Source of the DNA: Minisyncoccota bacterium
GTDB lineage: Bacteria; Patescibacteriota; Microgenomatia; UBA1400; PJMF01
Direction of reading: 5' to 3'
Length of the DNA stretch: 28,045 bases
Assembly (NCBI GenBank): GCA_012799795.1
Contig: JAAZKO010000051.1
Coordinates: 1 to 28,045 of the forward strand
Positions 13,943 to 22,176 of this stretch are shown here, one piece after another; positions within the stretch are counted from its first letter, which is position 1; every line of letters starts with the position of its first letter. The notes under the pieces were generated by a model. The model saw only the letters and a program-made list of their open reading frames with translations. It did not search any database and was not told the DNA's origin. The position numbers were made by a program, and so were the translations under genes.

Positions 13943-14707
13943 TTAGATGGCTGTCCAACCACCATCAACAGGAATAGTTTGACCAGTGATATAGCTACTA
14001 GCTTTATCTGCTAGAAAAAGTACTGTAGTATCTAATTCACCAGCTTTTCCGACTCTTTTCATTGGGCAACTAATCGCTACGTATTGTTTGAAATCATCAG
14101 TACTAATGAAATCATCAGTCATCTCTGATTCAAAAAATCCTGGTCCGATGGCATTTACCGTAATATTATATTTTGCCCATTCAGCGGCTAAAGCACGAGT
14201 CAGATTCACCACTGCTCCCTTAGCGGCATGATAATTAGCTACATTGAAGGCGCTATTAGCCACTAAACCATACATTGAAGCAATATTAATGACTCGGCCA
14301 AATTGATTTTCTTTCATTAAAGCACCAGCATGTTTAGCCACCAAAAAGACACCAGTTAAATTGACATCAACTACTTTTTGCCAATCTTCAAGAAGCATTT
14401 CTTCTGCGGGTGCCATAGCCGACGTGCCAGCGTTATTGACCAAAATATCAAGCTTTTGCCATTCTTTTTTGATTTTTGCTACGCCATCTTCAATGTCTTT
14501 TTCTTGAGTAACATCCATAACTAATATTAGAGCTTTTCGACCAAGAGCTTCAATTTCTTTTGCCACATCCTTAAGTCTATCTTCACGGCGAGCAGCGATT
14601 GCTACGTTAGCGCCGGCCTTGGCTAAGACTAAAGCAAATTGTTTGCCTAAACCGCCCGAAGCACCAGTTACTAAAGCTGTTTGCCCTTCAAAATTAAAAT
14701 ATTGCAT
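13943..14707 (-). CDS. Short-chain dehydrogenase/reductase (classical SDR)
   Basis: 254 aa NAD(P)-dependent oxidoreductase. Rossmann motif TGASGGLG at 14-21, ARRED near 39-43 (a basic pair after beta-2 favours NADP), NNAG at 91-94, and catalytic S144, Y159 and K163 (YHAAK). It ends VDGGWTAI. It is closest in style to gluconate 5-dehydrogenase / 3-oxoacyl-ACP reductase-type SDRs; the substrate cannot be assigned. A strong SD (AGGAGAAAGG) precedes the ATG. The upstream neighbour is the FtsB-like gene, with a 25-nt gap, so they probably share a transcript, but no functional link is evident. Confidence 0.9.
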   Translation of the reverse strand: MQYFNFEGQTALVTGASGGLGKQFALVLAKAGANVAIAARREDRLKDVAKEIEALGRKALILVMDVTQEKDIEDGVAKIKKEWQKLDILVNNAGTSAMAPAEEMLLEDWQKVVDVNLTGVFLVAKHAGALMKENQFGRVINIASMYGLVANSAFNVANYHAAKGAVVNLTRALAAEWAKYNITVNAIGPGFFESEMTDDFISTDDFKQYVAISCPMKRVGKAGELDTTVLFLADKASSYITGQTIPVDGGWTAI

Positions 14708-14732
14708 AATTTTAACCTTTCTCCTATTATTT

Positions 14733-15119
14733 TTAATTTTTCATAAGCAATTCCCACCAGGATTGCCAGTTTTTCAATCTATAATCTGTCTTATCTAAAT
14801 TTGCTTCTTCCTTTATTATATGGTCAAAATCTGTTTTTGCTATTTGAATTACTGTTTCACCCTCTTTATTTTTAATCAGCTCATTTCTCATAATTTTTTC
14901 TTTATATAGGTCGTTTTGTGTCTGTTCAAAAAGTTCTTCTTTACTCTCTACATTTTTTGCTAAAAGATCCACATTTTCTCGATTTTGTTCCAGATTTTGA
15001 CTATCAAATAAGGCCTTTTTTTTACTTTCTTGCAGAGAAAGCATTAGAAGGATGGCTAAAAAACTAATCAAAACTATCATTAGTGGATGTTCTAAGATTT
15101 GTCGATTTTTTTTTGCCAT
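14733..15119 (-). CDS. FtsB/DivIC-like septum formation initiator
   Basis: 128 aa. A short cytoplasmic N-terminus is followed by one TM helix (about 12-29) and a coiled coil (about 33-76). Then comes the family-type end of the coil, MRNELIKNKEGETVIQI (compare the loop with KPGE and VI in FtsB/DivIC proteins). The tail contains NWQSWWELLM. FtsB/DivIC proteins bridge FtsL and FtsQ in the divisome and activate septal wall synthesis. No ftsL or ftsQ is in this window. The family call rests on architecture and the KEGETVIQI motif. The gene is divergent from the Xer-like recombinase. Confidence 0.7.
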   Translation of the reverse strand: MAKKNRQILEHPLMIVLISFLAILLMLSLQESKKKALFDSQNLEQNRENVDLLAKNVESKEELFEQTQNDLYKEKIMRNELIKNKEGETVIQIAKTDFDHIIKEEANLDKTDYRLKNWQSWWELLMKN

Positions 15120-15136
15120 AATCTTTTTTATATAGA

Positions 15137-15165
15137 TTGAAAAAAATCCTAATTTATGTTACTAT
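15137..15165 (+). promoter_or_regulatory. Promoter of the Xer-like recombinase gene
   Basis: TTGAAA, 17 bp, TACTAT with an extended TG. The predicted start leaves a leader of about 55 nt. Confidence 0.6.
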
Positions 15166-15226
15166 AAGACCCTAAATAATTATTATATTAAATTAAATTT
15201 TTAATCTGTCCTAGATTAGAGACATT

Positions 15227-16093
15227 ATGCCCATAAACTTAAATGATGCGCAAGTTAAATTTACTGAGGATCTGAAAGCTAGTTCTAAAGCCCAATCAAC
15301 AGTTATTGCTTATAGTAAAGATGTTGAACAGCTGCTTGATTTTGTTTCCAAACGTGGCAAAACCACTATCAGTGAGATATTGGCTGAAGATGTCGATGAA
15401 TTTAAAGAATTATTAAATAAACAACGCTATACTAGCAAGTCTATTTCTAGAAAAATTAATTCAATCAAATCATTTTTTCGCTTTTTAATTAGTGAGGGTT
15501 TAACTGACAAAAATCCTACTATTAATATTAGCCATCCCAAGATCGAAAATAATCCTCCAAGAGTTTTATCGCGTATCGAATATCGAGCGCTGAGAGATGC
15601 TTGTCGTGGTGATGCCAGGATGTACGCCATTGTGGAATTATTGTTACAAACTGGAATGCGAATTAGTGAATTAGCTGCTTTGACCGTTACTGATTTAGAT
15701 ATGGAGCGGGAACTGATTCACATTCAAGCTCAAAATTCCCGAGACGCTCGTCGTGTGCCGATGAATAGTGCTGCTAAAAATGCAATTTTAGATTATTTAA
15801 AAGTTCGTCCCCGCGCTAAAGAAAAAACTTTATTTTTGACTAAAACTTGTCGCCCTTTTTTGGTGCGTAATATTCGAACTGCTATCGATCGCTTTTTCCG
15901 TTTAGCAGGAATTAAAGATGCTAAAGTTAATGATTTACGTCACACTTTTATCGTTGAACAATTAAAAGCTGGTACTCCGTTAGTTTATGTTTCTCAGTTG
16001 GTGGGTCACAAGCGCATTACTACTACCGAAAAATATTTAAAATTGATTGAAGCGCCTGATATGCAGCCCAATGTCAAAATTGAAGAACTATAA
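15227..16093 (+). CDS. Tyrosine recombinase, XerC/XerD-like
   Basis: 288 aa with an N-terminal SAM-like DNA-binding domain (about 1-95, with SISRKINSIKSFFRFL) and a C-terminal catalytic domain. Active-site residues: Arg I R145 (QTGMRISELAAL), Arg II R238 in NDLRHTF, H261 in LVGHKRITTTEKY, and nucleophile Y270. Two usual residues are absent. The first His of the HxxR box is N235, and the beta-hairpin lysine region (usually GKGxKxR) reads AQNSRDARRVPM, with no lysine. It could be the chromosome-dimer resolvase of this organism or an element integrase. It lies about 2 kb from the duplicated tRNA-fMet end. No convincing dif site was found. Confidence 0.88.
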   Translation: MPINLNDAQVKFTEDLKASSKAQSTVIAYSKDVEQLLDFVSKRGKTTISEILAEDVDEFKELLNKQRYTSKSISRKINSIKSFFRFLISEGLTDKNPTINISHPKIENNPPRVLSRIEYRALRDACRGDARMYAIVELLLQTGMRISELAALTVTDLDMERELIHIQAQNSRDARRVPMNSAAKNAILDYLKVRPRAKEKTLFLTKTCRPFLVRNIRTAIDRFFRLAGIKDAKVNDLRHTFIVEQLKAGTPLVYVSQLVGHKRITTTEKYLKLIEAPDMQPNVKIEEL

Positions 16094-16129
16094 TTTTGAT
16101 CTTTTTTTATCCCATTAATTATTGGCTTA

Positions 16130-16138
16130 TGTTAAGAT
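16130..16138 (+). promoter_or_regulatory. Extended -10 promoter of trpS
   Basis: TG-T-TAAGAT, 10 nt before the ATG at 16149, with no -35. It argues against a TTG start at 16122, which lies upstream of the -10. Confidence 0.5.
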
Positions 16139-16148
16139 TAGAAGTGCT

Positions 16149-17207
16149 ATGTCAAAAATTAAACAAAGAGTCCTATCTGGTATTCGTGCTACAGGCCACT
16201 TACACCTAGGCAATTATTTTGGTGCTATTAAGGGTATGTTGGCTCTGCAAGAAGATGCCAATTTTGAAACTTTTTATATGGTTGCCGATGCTCATGCGAT
16301 TACCACTCCCTATAAAGTTGAGGAATTTCGCTTAAGCCGATTAAACGTTATTCTAGATTATTTAGCAGTTGGCTTAGATCCTGAAAAAAGCGTTTTGTTT
16401 TTTCAGTCAGCAGTACCCCAGCATTTTGAATTAGCTTTTTATTTGTCGACCCTAATTTCTGTGGCAAAAATGCAACACTTACCAACTTTCAAAGATAAAG
16501 TTAAGCAACACCCGGAAAATGTCACCATGGCACTGTTGAATTATCCAGTATTAATGGCAGCTGACATTTTATTGTATAAAGCTAATCAAGTACCAGTTGG
16601 GGCTGACCAAAAACCCCATATTGAAGTGGCAAGAGAAATTGCGCGAAAGTGTAATAATCTTTATGGTACTAAATTTCCCTTACCAAACTTTTTTAATCTT
16701 AGTGGCGAATACGTGCCTTCATTAACTGGTGAAGGAAAAATGAGTAAAACTGTTGTCGGTAGCTACATTAATTTAAGTGATGACTTAAAAACTATTGAAA
16801 AGAAAGTAGCAAAAATTCCCACTGATTCTGGCAAAGGCGAAATTAGAGAACTAGAAGCTGAAAGCGATCAGCATCAAGACATTGTTTACATTGACGATAG
16901 TGGTCAGACATCAAAAGGCGTCAAATCTTTAATGAGTTTAATAGAATTATTTGTTGGTCAAGAAAAAAGAAAAGAATATGAAGCTGAATATAAAAAAGAT
17001 GGTTTACGCTACGCAGTAATCAAAAAAAACCTAGCTAAATTAATTTATGAAGAGTTATTACCAATTCAGGAACGAAGACGGGAACTAGCCAAAAGAACTG
17101 ATTATTTGGCTAATATTATTGAAGATGCTAATCAAAAAGCCAGGAATGTAGCTGAGCAAACAATTGCTGAAGTCAAAGAAAAATTTGCTTTAAGCATTGT
17201 TACTTAA
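16149..17207 (+). CDS. trpS: Tryptophanyl-tRNA synthetase
   Basis: Class I aminoacyl-tRNA synthetase charging tRNA-Trp. From the ATG at 16149 (352 aa) it has SGIRATGHLHLGNYFGA (HIGH-type signature around 16-22), the tryptophan-site region YPVLMAADILLYKANQVPVGADQKPH, and KMSKT at 197-201. The in-frame TTG at 16122 would add nine residues but precedes the -10 box and the conserved start of the family, so it is rejected. ftsH follows 53 nt downstream. Confidence 0.96.
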   Translation: MSKIKQRVLSGIRATGHLHLGNYFGAIKGMLALQEDANFETFYMVADAHAITTPYKVEEFRLSRLNVILDYLAVGLDPEKSVLFFQSAVPQHFELAFYLSTLISVAKMQHLPTFKDKVKQHPENVTMALLNYPVLMAADILLYKANQVPVGADQKPHIEVAREIARKCNNLYGTKFPLPNFFNLSGEYVPSLTGEGKMSKTVVGSYINLSDDLKTIEKKVAKIPTDSGKGEIRELEAESDQHQDIVYIDDSGQTSKGVKSLMSLIELFVGQEKRKEYEAEYKKDGLRYAVIKKNLAKLIYEELLPIQERRRELAKRTDYLANIIEDANQKARNVAEQTIAEVKEKFALSIVT

Positions 17208-17260
17208 TGTTACAATGATGATTCTATATAAATCAGTTTAATACAATTTAATAAGGACCC

Positions 17261-19267
17261 ATGTTTAAGAAAAAAAAGTCAGACAAACAAACAGCTGCCG
17301 GTTCAGCAAAAATAAAAAAGCAGAATCCTAAGAGTGACAATCAAGAAGAGAAGCTTGATAAAAACAAGGCAGCTAAAGAATTGGCTGATCGCATGAGACA
17401 AGTTCAATTACGCATGCCAATAGTTAAAAGTCGGAAGAAAAAAGTAATTAAAATTAATTTAAATCAATTGATTTCGCGTAGCATTATTTATTTAGTGATT
17501 TTATTTTTATTTTTACCTTCAATTTTGAGTCTTTTCGGCTTGAATCAAGCTAGAGAACAAATTTCTGTCAGTCAAATGGTTAGAGATGTTAGAGAAGATA
17601 AAGTAAGTGAAATTGAAGTGCTTGGTCAAGAATTAAGATTAGCTTATCAAGATGGTAGTCAAAAAGTGACTAAAAAAGAAGAAGGGCAACAGGCTTTAGA
17701 AATTCTATTTGCTAGTGATATTGATTTGGCTGAATTGGATTTGGCAGTGCGCGATGCTAGTTTTGGGCAATTGTTTTGGGAATTAGTTATTAATTTCTTA
17801 CCGATTATTTTAATGTTTGTTTTCTTCATGTTTATTTTTAAACAAGCCAAAGGTGGTCAAGACGGAATTTTAGGTATTGGCAAAAGCAAGGCTAAAGTTT
17901 TTATCAAAGGTAAACAGGATATCAGCTTTAAAGATGTGGGAGGAATGGACGAGGCGAAGCAAGAATTAGAAGAGATTGTTGATTTCTTGAAAAATCCCAA
18001 AAAATATCAAAAAGTTGGAGCTAGAACTCCTAAGGGGGTGCTTCTAATTGGTCCAGCTGGAACGGGAAAAACTCTATTAGCTAGAGCGGTGGCGGGTGAA
18101 GCCAATGTACAATTTTTGTCTATTGCTGGTAGTGAATTTATGGAAATGTTGGTTGGAGTTGGTGCTTCTAGAGTCAGAGACTTGTTTGACACAGCCAAGC
18201 GTTTAGCTCCATCTATTATTTTTATTGATGAAATTGATGCTATCGGTCGAGCTCGCGGTCGAAATAGCTTCAGTTCTCACGATGAAAGAGAACAAACTCT
18301 TAACCAAATTTTGGTAGAAATGGACGGTTTTACAAAAAATGATAATGTAATTGTGATGGCTGCCACTAACCGTGGTGATATGCTCGATCCTGCTTTAGTG
18401 AGACCTGGTCGTTTTGATCGTCGAGTGCAAGTTAATTTACCAGATTTAAAAGAGAGACAGTTCATTCTCAAAATTCACGCACGAAATAAAACTTTTTCTA
18501 GCGACGTATCCTGGGATAGAGTGGCCAAACGCACAGTTGGTTTTTCTGGAGCTGATTTAGAAAATATGTTGAATGAAGCAGCTATTTCTACAGCTAGAGA
18601 AAATAGAGAAAAAGTTAATATGGAAGACATTGAAGAAGCTTCAATGAAAGTCAAATATGGTCCAAGTAAGAAGCGTCTTCAAGACGAATTGGAGAAGAAA
18701 ATGACAGCTTATCATGAAGCTGGGCATGCAGTTTTAACTCATGTTCTGCCTTATACTGACCCAGTGCATCGCATTTCAATTGTGTCGCGAGGTCAAGCTT
18801 TAGGCTATACTTTTACTCCTCCAGAAAAAGATAAATTACAAGTTTTAAAATCAGAATTGTTAGAGAATCTCATTGTGATGTTTGGTGGTCGAGCAGCAGA
18901 AATATTAGTATTTAATGAACAGACTGCCGGAGCATCAAGTGATATTGCTCAAGCTACTAGAATTGCTCGGGCAATGGTGGTTCGTTATGGAATGAGTAAA
19001 TTAGGACCAATGTTCTTTGGACCAGAATATGCTGATAATGATTACAATCGGGTGTGGGGTGAACCAGAACGACCTTCAGATAAATTTGCTCAAGCAGTTG
19101 ATGAAGAAATTTTAGCTTTAATTACTGAAGCTGAAACAAGAGCTTATCAGTTATTGGAAAAATATCGAACTCATTTAAACAAGGTGGCTGAGGCACTCTT
19201 GGAAAAAGAGACTCTTGATTCAGATGAATTTAGCAAAGTAATGGGTATGAAAAAAGCTAGGAGATAA
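17261..19267 (+). CDS. ftsH: ATP-dependent zinc metalloprotease FtsH
   Basis: Membrane-anchored hexameric AAA+ protease for misfolded membrane proteins and regulators. It is 668 aa. There is a long, basic cytoplasmic N-terminal extension (1-72), TM1 (about 74-94), an external domain (95-170) and TM2 (172-194). The AAA module has Walker A GPAGTGKT (264-271), pore loop FMEMLVGVGA (293-302), Walker B IIFIDEID (319-326) and VRPGRFDRR. The protease has HEAGH (485-489) and a distal zinc-ligand region AGASSDIAQAT. E. coli FtsH has almost no tail before TM1, so the 72-residue extension is notable. A good SD (AAGGA) precedes the ATG. Confidence 0.97.
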   Translation: MFKKKKSDKQTAAGSAKIKKQNPKSDNQEEKLDKNKAAKELADRMRQVQLRMPIVKSRKKKVIKINLNQLISRSIIYLVILFLFLPSILSLFGLNQAREQISVSQMVRDVREDKVSEIEVLGQELRLAYQDGSQKVTKKEEGQQALEILFASDIDLAELDLAVRDASFGQLFWELVINFLPIILMFVFFMFIFKQAKGGQDGILGIGKSKAKVFIKGKQDISFKDVGGMDEAKQELEEIVDFLKNPKKYQKVGARTPKGVLLIGPAGTGKTLLARAVAGEANVQFLSIAGSEFMEMLVGVGASRVRDLFDTAKRLAPSIIFIDEIDAIGRARGRNSFSSHDEREQTLNQILVEMDGFTKNDNVIVMAATNRGDMLDPALVRPGRFDRRVQVNLPDLKERQFILKIHARNKTFSSDVSWDRVAKRTVGFSGADLENMLNEAAISTARENREKVNMEDIEEASMKVKYGPSKKRLQDELEKKMTAYHEAGHAVLTHVLPYTDPVHRISIVSRGQALGYTFTPPEKDKLQVLKSELLENLIVMFGGRAAEILVFNEQTAGASSDIAQATRIARAMVVRYGMSKLGPMFFGPEYADNDYNRVWGEPERPSDKFAQAVDEEILALITEAETRAYQLLEKYRTHLNKVAEALLEKETLDSDEFSKVMGMKKARR

Positions 19268-19280
19268 AAATTATCCCCTT

Positions 19281-19289
19281 TGTTACAAT
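19281..19289 (+). promoter_or_regulatory. Extended -10 promoter of the 5' nuclease gene
   Basis: TG-T-TACAAT, 6 nt before the ATG. It lies just after the ftsH stop and is part of the leaderless pattern. Confidence 0.5.
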
Positions 19290-19295
19290 AAACTC

Positions 19296-20225
19296 ATGTC
19301 TCGTCATATTTTTCTCTTAGTTGATGCTCACGCTTTAATTTACCGTGCTTACTTTGCTTTACCCAATTTGACTGATACAGAAGGGCATTTGGTTAATGCT
19401 GCTTATGGTTTTACTCGCATGTTTTTAACGGCTATTAGTCATTTCGAGCCAGAATATAGTGCAGTTTGTTTTGATCACAAAGGTAAAACTCTAAGAAAAA
19501 AACAATATGAAGCTTACAAGGCCCAACGCGCCAAAATGCCTGATGATTTGATACCACAAATTGCTTTAGTCAAAGAATTAGTAGACGCTCTTAACGTTCC
19601 CCGTTTTGAATTGGAAGGTTATGAAGCTGATGATTTAATTGGCACAATCAATCGTAAAGTGGAGCATTTAGACAATAGTTTATTGACGGTAATTGTGACT
19701 GGTGATCAAGACATGTTTCAATTGGTAGACAATGATACTCACATTTGGATGCCAGCCAGAGGTCGGCAACAAGGTGATATGGAATATGATCAAGTTTTGG
19801 TGAAGAAAAAAATGGAGATTAAACCTGTCCAAATAGTTGATTTTAAAGCTTTAAGTGGAGATGCTTCTGATAATATTCCCGGGATCAAAGGCATTGGTAA
19901 AAAGACTGCCACTAAATTAATTAAACGTTTTGGAAATTTAGAAAAGATTTATGAATTTTTAAAAGAACAACCAGAGGGTGACGACTTGATTAAGGGAGCT
20001 TTGCTAAATAGATTAAAAGAAGGTAAGGAATCTGCTTTTTTAAGTCAAGATTTAGCCAGAATTAGCACCAAAGTGCCAATCGATTTTAAACTAGAAGACT
20101 GTCGAGTAACAGCTTATGATAAGACTCAAACCATTCAACTTTTAAATAAATTAGGATTTAAATCATTAATTAAATTGCTACCAACAGATGCTTTCGAAAA
20201 CTCAGTCCAAGAAGCATTGTTTTAA
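19296..20225 (+). CDS. Stand-alone 5'-3' exonuclease / flap endonuclease (Pol I N-domain type)
   Basis: 309 aa structure-specific nuclease that removes RNA primers and flaps in replication and repair. Metal-binding acidic residues are visible in LLVDAHALIYRAY (D10), VCFDHKG, YEADDLIGTI, VTGDQDMFQLV and SGDASDNIPG. The helix-hairpin-helix GIKGIGKKTATKLIKRFG binds duplex DNA. The protein ends where the proofreading/polymerase part of Pol I would begin, so it is a separate nuclease rather than a truncated polA. Nothing downstream encodes a polymerase. It is probably leaderless, from an extended -10 box just after ftsH. Confidence 0.93.
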   Translation: MSRHIFLLVDAHALIYRAYFALPNLTDTEGHLVNAAYGFTRMFLTAISHFEPEYSAVCFDHKGKTLRKKQYEAYKAQRAKMPDDLIPQIALVKELVDALNVPRFELEGYEADDLIGTINRKVEHLDNSLLTVIVTGDQDMFQLVDNDTHIWMPARGRQQGDMEYDQVLVKKKMEIKPVQIVDFKALSGDASDNIPGIKGIGKKTATKLIKRFGNLEKIYEFLKEQPEGDDLIKGALLNRLKEGKESAFLSQDLARISTKVPIDFKLEDCRVTAYDKTQTIQLLNKLGFKSLIKLLPTDAFENSVQEALF

Positions 20226-20276
20226 CTTTAACAAGATAAGTAAATTTAGGTTTAAAATAAACTAAGGTTTAAAAAT

Positions 20277-21389
20277 ATGGCTAAAATTGCTTTGATTCAT
20301 GATTATTTACGAGAATATGGTGGTGCGGAGCGAGTCTTGGAAGAGTTGCACGAGCTATTTCCGGAAGCTCCCGTATATACAGCTTTTGTTGACCAAAAAT
20401 CCCTAGGAGATAATTGGCAACGTTTTAAAGATTGGGAAATTCATCAAACTTTTTTAAGTAAGATTCCCTTAATTAAAAAAACATTTTCTCCATTGCGAGT
20501 ATTGGCGGCGCGCGCCTTTGCCAAGCTAGATCTAAGTGAATTTGACATTGTGATTTCTTCCTCAAATGCTTATATGGCCAAGGCGGCGCGCGCCAGCAAA
20601 ACAAATGCTCAACATTTTTGTTACTGTCACACTCCGCCACGAGTTTTATATGGCTACACCGCTAAAAGTCACTGGCGAGATCGAGTTATCACTCGCTTTT
20701 TTGGGGAAATTATTAATCATTATATGCGTTTTGTTGATTTCAAAGTTTCTCAACAAGTGGGAGTATTTATTGCCAATTCAAAGGAAACCCAATCAAGGAT
20801 TAAAAAATTTTATCATCGTCAATCAGAGCTTGTTTATCCGCCAGTCAGCATGGTCGATAAAGCTAGGGATTATTTGTCAGAGCAGAAAAGTTTTAAAAAA
20901 GAAGGTTATTATTTATACGTCAATCGTTTAGCTTATGCTAAGCATCCAGAAATTGCTGTTGAAGCAGCCAGCGACCTCAATTTAGCTCTCAAACTAGTTG
21001 GGGACGGAGACATGTTAGCAAAATTAAAAGAAATGGCTGGCGAATCAATCGAATTTTTAGGTACTGTAGATGATGCCACTTTAGCTGATTTATATCGCGG
21101 AGCTAAAGCCTTGATTTATCCGGTCGAAGATGAGGATTTTGGAATGGTCCCTGTTGAAGCGATGGCTTGGGGAACTCCGGTTTTAGCTCATTATTCTGGA
21201 GGTCCTAAAGAAACTATAAAAAATGCTAAAACCGGTTTGTTTTTTAAAGATTTAAGTGTGGAAGCACTAAAACAAGCCATTTTTGATTTTGAAAAAATGG
21301 ATTTTAATTCTAAGGAAATTCATCAGTCTAGTGTAATTTATTCTCCAGCGGCATTTCGCAAAAAAATTAAATCTTTACTCCTCGCTTAA
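20277..21389 (+). CDS. GT4 family glycosyltransferase
   Basis: 370 aa GT-B fold glycosyltransferase. The N-terminal half has IALIHDYLREYGGAERVLEEL and FCYCHTPPRVLYG. The C-terminal donor domain has YYLYVNRLAYAKHPEIAVEAA, LKLVGDG, FLGTVDDATLADLYRGAKALIYPVEDEDFGMVPVEAMAWGTPVLA (the E-x7-E nucleotide-sugar motif) and SGGPKETI. It resembles WbaZ-type mannosyltransferases of cell-surface polysaccharide synthesis, but the sugar cannot be assigned. It begins 51 nt after the 5' nuclease. The upstream gap holds two copies of AGGTTTAAAA. The gene contains two identical 13-bp GC-only blocks 78 bp apart. Confidence 0.9.
   Translation: MAKIALIHDYLREYGGAERVLEELHELFPEAPVYTAFVDQKSLGDNWQRFKDWEIHQTFLSKIPLIKKTFSPLRVLAARAFAKLDLSEFDIVISSSNAYMAKAARASKTNAQHFCYCHTPPRVLYGYTAKSHWRDRVITRFFGEIINHYMRFVDFKVSQQVGVFIANSKETQSRIKKFYHRQSELVYPPVSMVDKARDYLSEQKSFKKEGYYLYVNRLAYAKHPEIAVEAASDLNLALKLVGDGDMLAKLKEMAGESIEFLGTVDDATLADLYRGAKALIYPVEDEDFGMVPVEAMAWGTPVLAHYSGGPKETIKNAKTGLFFKDLSVEALKQAIFDFEKMDFNSKEIHQSSVIYSPAAFRKKIKSLLLA
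20504..20594. repeat. Paired 13-bp GC-only repeat inside the GT4 gene
   Basis: GGCGGCGCGCGCC occurs at 20504-20516 and again at 20582-20594, in the same frame (coding A-A-R-A), 78 bp (26 codons) apart. Both contain the palindrome GGCGCGCC in partly overlapping form. Surrounding codons end mostly in A or T. Confidence 0.8.
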
Positions 21390-21407
21390 CAAATCTTTGC
21401 TTCTAAC

Positions 21408-21436
21408 TTGACAAATTAGCAATAACTTTCTATGAT
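21408..21436 (+). promoter_or_regulatory. Sigma-70-type promoter of hrcA
   Basis: Perfect TTGACA, 17 bp, TATGAT. The ATG at 21446 is 9 nt after the -10, so the mRNA is leaderless or nearly so. Confidence 0.85.
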
Positions 21437-21442
21437 TGCTAA
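21416..21442. promoter_or_regulatory. CIRCE operator of hrcA (autoregulation)
   Basis: TTAGCAATA-N9-GATTGCTAA (7/9 and 8/9 to consensus), with exact N9. It covers the promoter spacer and the -10 box and ends 3 nt before the start codon. A bound repressor would exclude RNA polymerase. Confidence 0.85.
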
Positions 21443-21445
21443 TAT

Positions 21446-22168
21446 ATGATTGACTTAGTTGCTAGACAAATCCAAATTTTACGAGCTATTATTGAAGAGT
21501 TTATTGAGACTGGTGAGCCTGTTGGTTCCGAAACAGTCGATAAAAAATATAATATTGGTGTTTCACCCGCCACCATTCGTAATGAGATGGCCTACTTAAC
21601 TAAGCAGGGCTATTTGATCAAATCTCATATTAGCGCCGGCCGGGTGCCAACTGCTTTAGCCATGAAGCTTTATATTAATGAATTAGTTAAAGAGAAAGAA
21701 TTGTCAGTTGCTGATGAAGTGAGTGTCAAGGAAAAAATTTGGCGCTATCGCAATCAAATGGAAGATTTGCTTCGTGAAACAGCCAAAGTATTAGCTGAAA
21801 AATCTCAAGCTTTGGGTTTGGCTGTTACTCCAGACGGCAACATAGTGCATTCTGGTTATGCCAACTTATTGAGCATGCCTGAATTCTATGATATTAGCCT
21901 CACTCGTCGTGTATTGCAAATGATTGAAGAGCGTTCGGTCATGAATGAAATTTTTGAAAAATCACAAAGTGAGAATCCAGTTAAAGTGGTTTTTGGTCAA
22001 GAATTGGGCAATAGCGAACTAGATCCAATCGGGATTATGTTTGTTGAGTTAGAATTACCAGCGCATCCCTGTCGTTTTGCTGTACTTGGTTCTAAACGCT
22101 TTGATTATCCATATATTTTACCAATGATGAAATATTTCAAAGGTTTAATTGAAAGCATGGTTGATTAG
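21446..22168 (+). CDS. hrcA: Heat-inducible transcription repressor HrcA (short form)
   Basis: Repressor of chaperone operons through CIRCE. The winged-helix N-terminus is clear: RQIQILRAIIEEFIETGEPVGSETVDKKYNIGVSPATIRNEMAYLTKQGYLIKSHISAGRVPT. The rest, about 240 aa in total against roughly 340 in Bacillus, keeps GAF-like pieces (NLLSMPEFYD near 150, then VVFGQELGNSELDPIGIMF) and an ending related to the family's GPxRMxY segment (GSKRFDYPYILPMMKY). The central dimer-forming insert therefore seems reduced. It sits directly before grpE and dnaK, as in Firmicutes. Its own CIRCE indicates feedback control. Confidence 0.93.
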   Translation: MIDLVARQIQILRAIIEEFIETGEPVGSETVDKKYNIGVSPATIRNEMAYLTKQGYLIKSHISAGRVPTALAMKLYINELVKEKELSVADEVSVKEKIWRYRNQMEDLLRETAKVLAEKSQALGLAVTPDGNIVHSGYANLLSMPEFYDISLTRRVLQMIEERSVMNEIFEKSQSENPVKVVFGQELGNSELDPIGIMFVELELPAHPCRFAVLGSKRFDYPYILPMMKYFKGLIESMVD

Positions 22169-22176
22169 AAAGTGTT

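Noticed and set aside
16110..16137. A dif site near the Xer-like gene (TTATGTTAAGA right arm)
   Set aside because: The left arm does not match the expected inverted sequence; the right arm is better explained as the extended -10 of trpS.
20566..20931. 121-codon alternate plus-strand frame inside the GT4 gene
   Set aside because: Overlaps conserved GT4 coding sequence in another frame and has no recognisable protein features.
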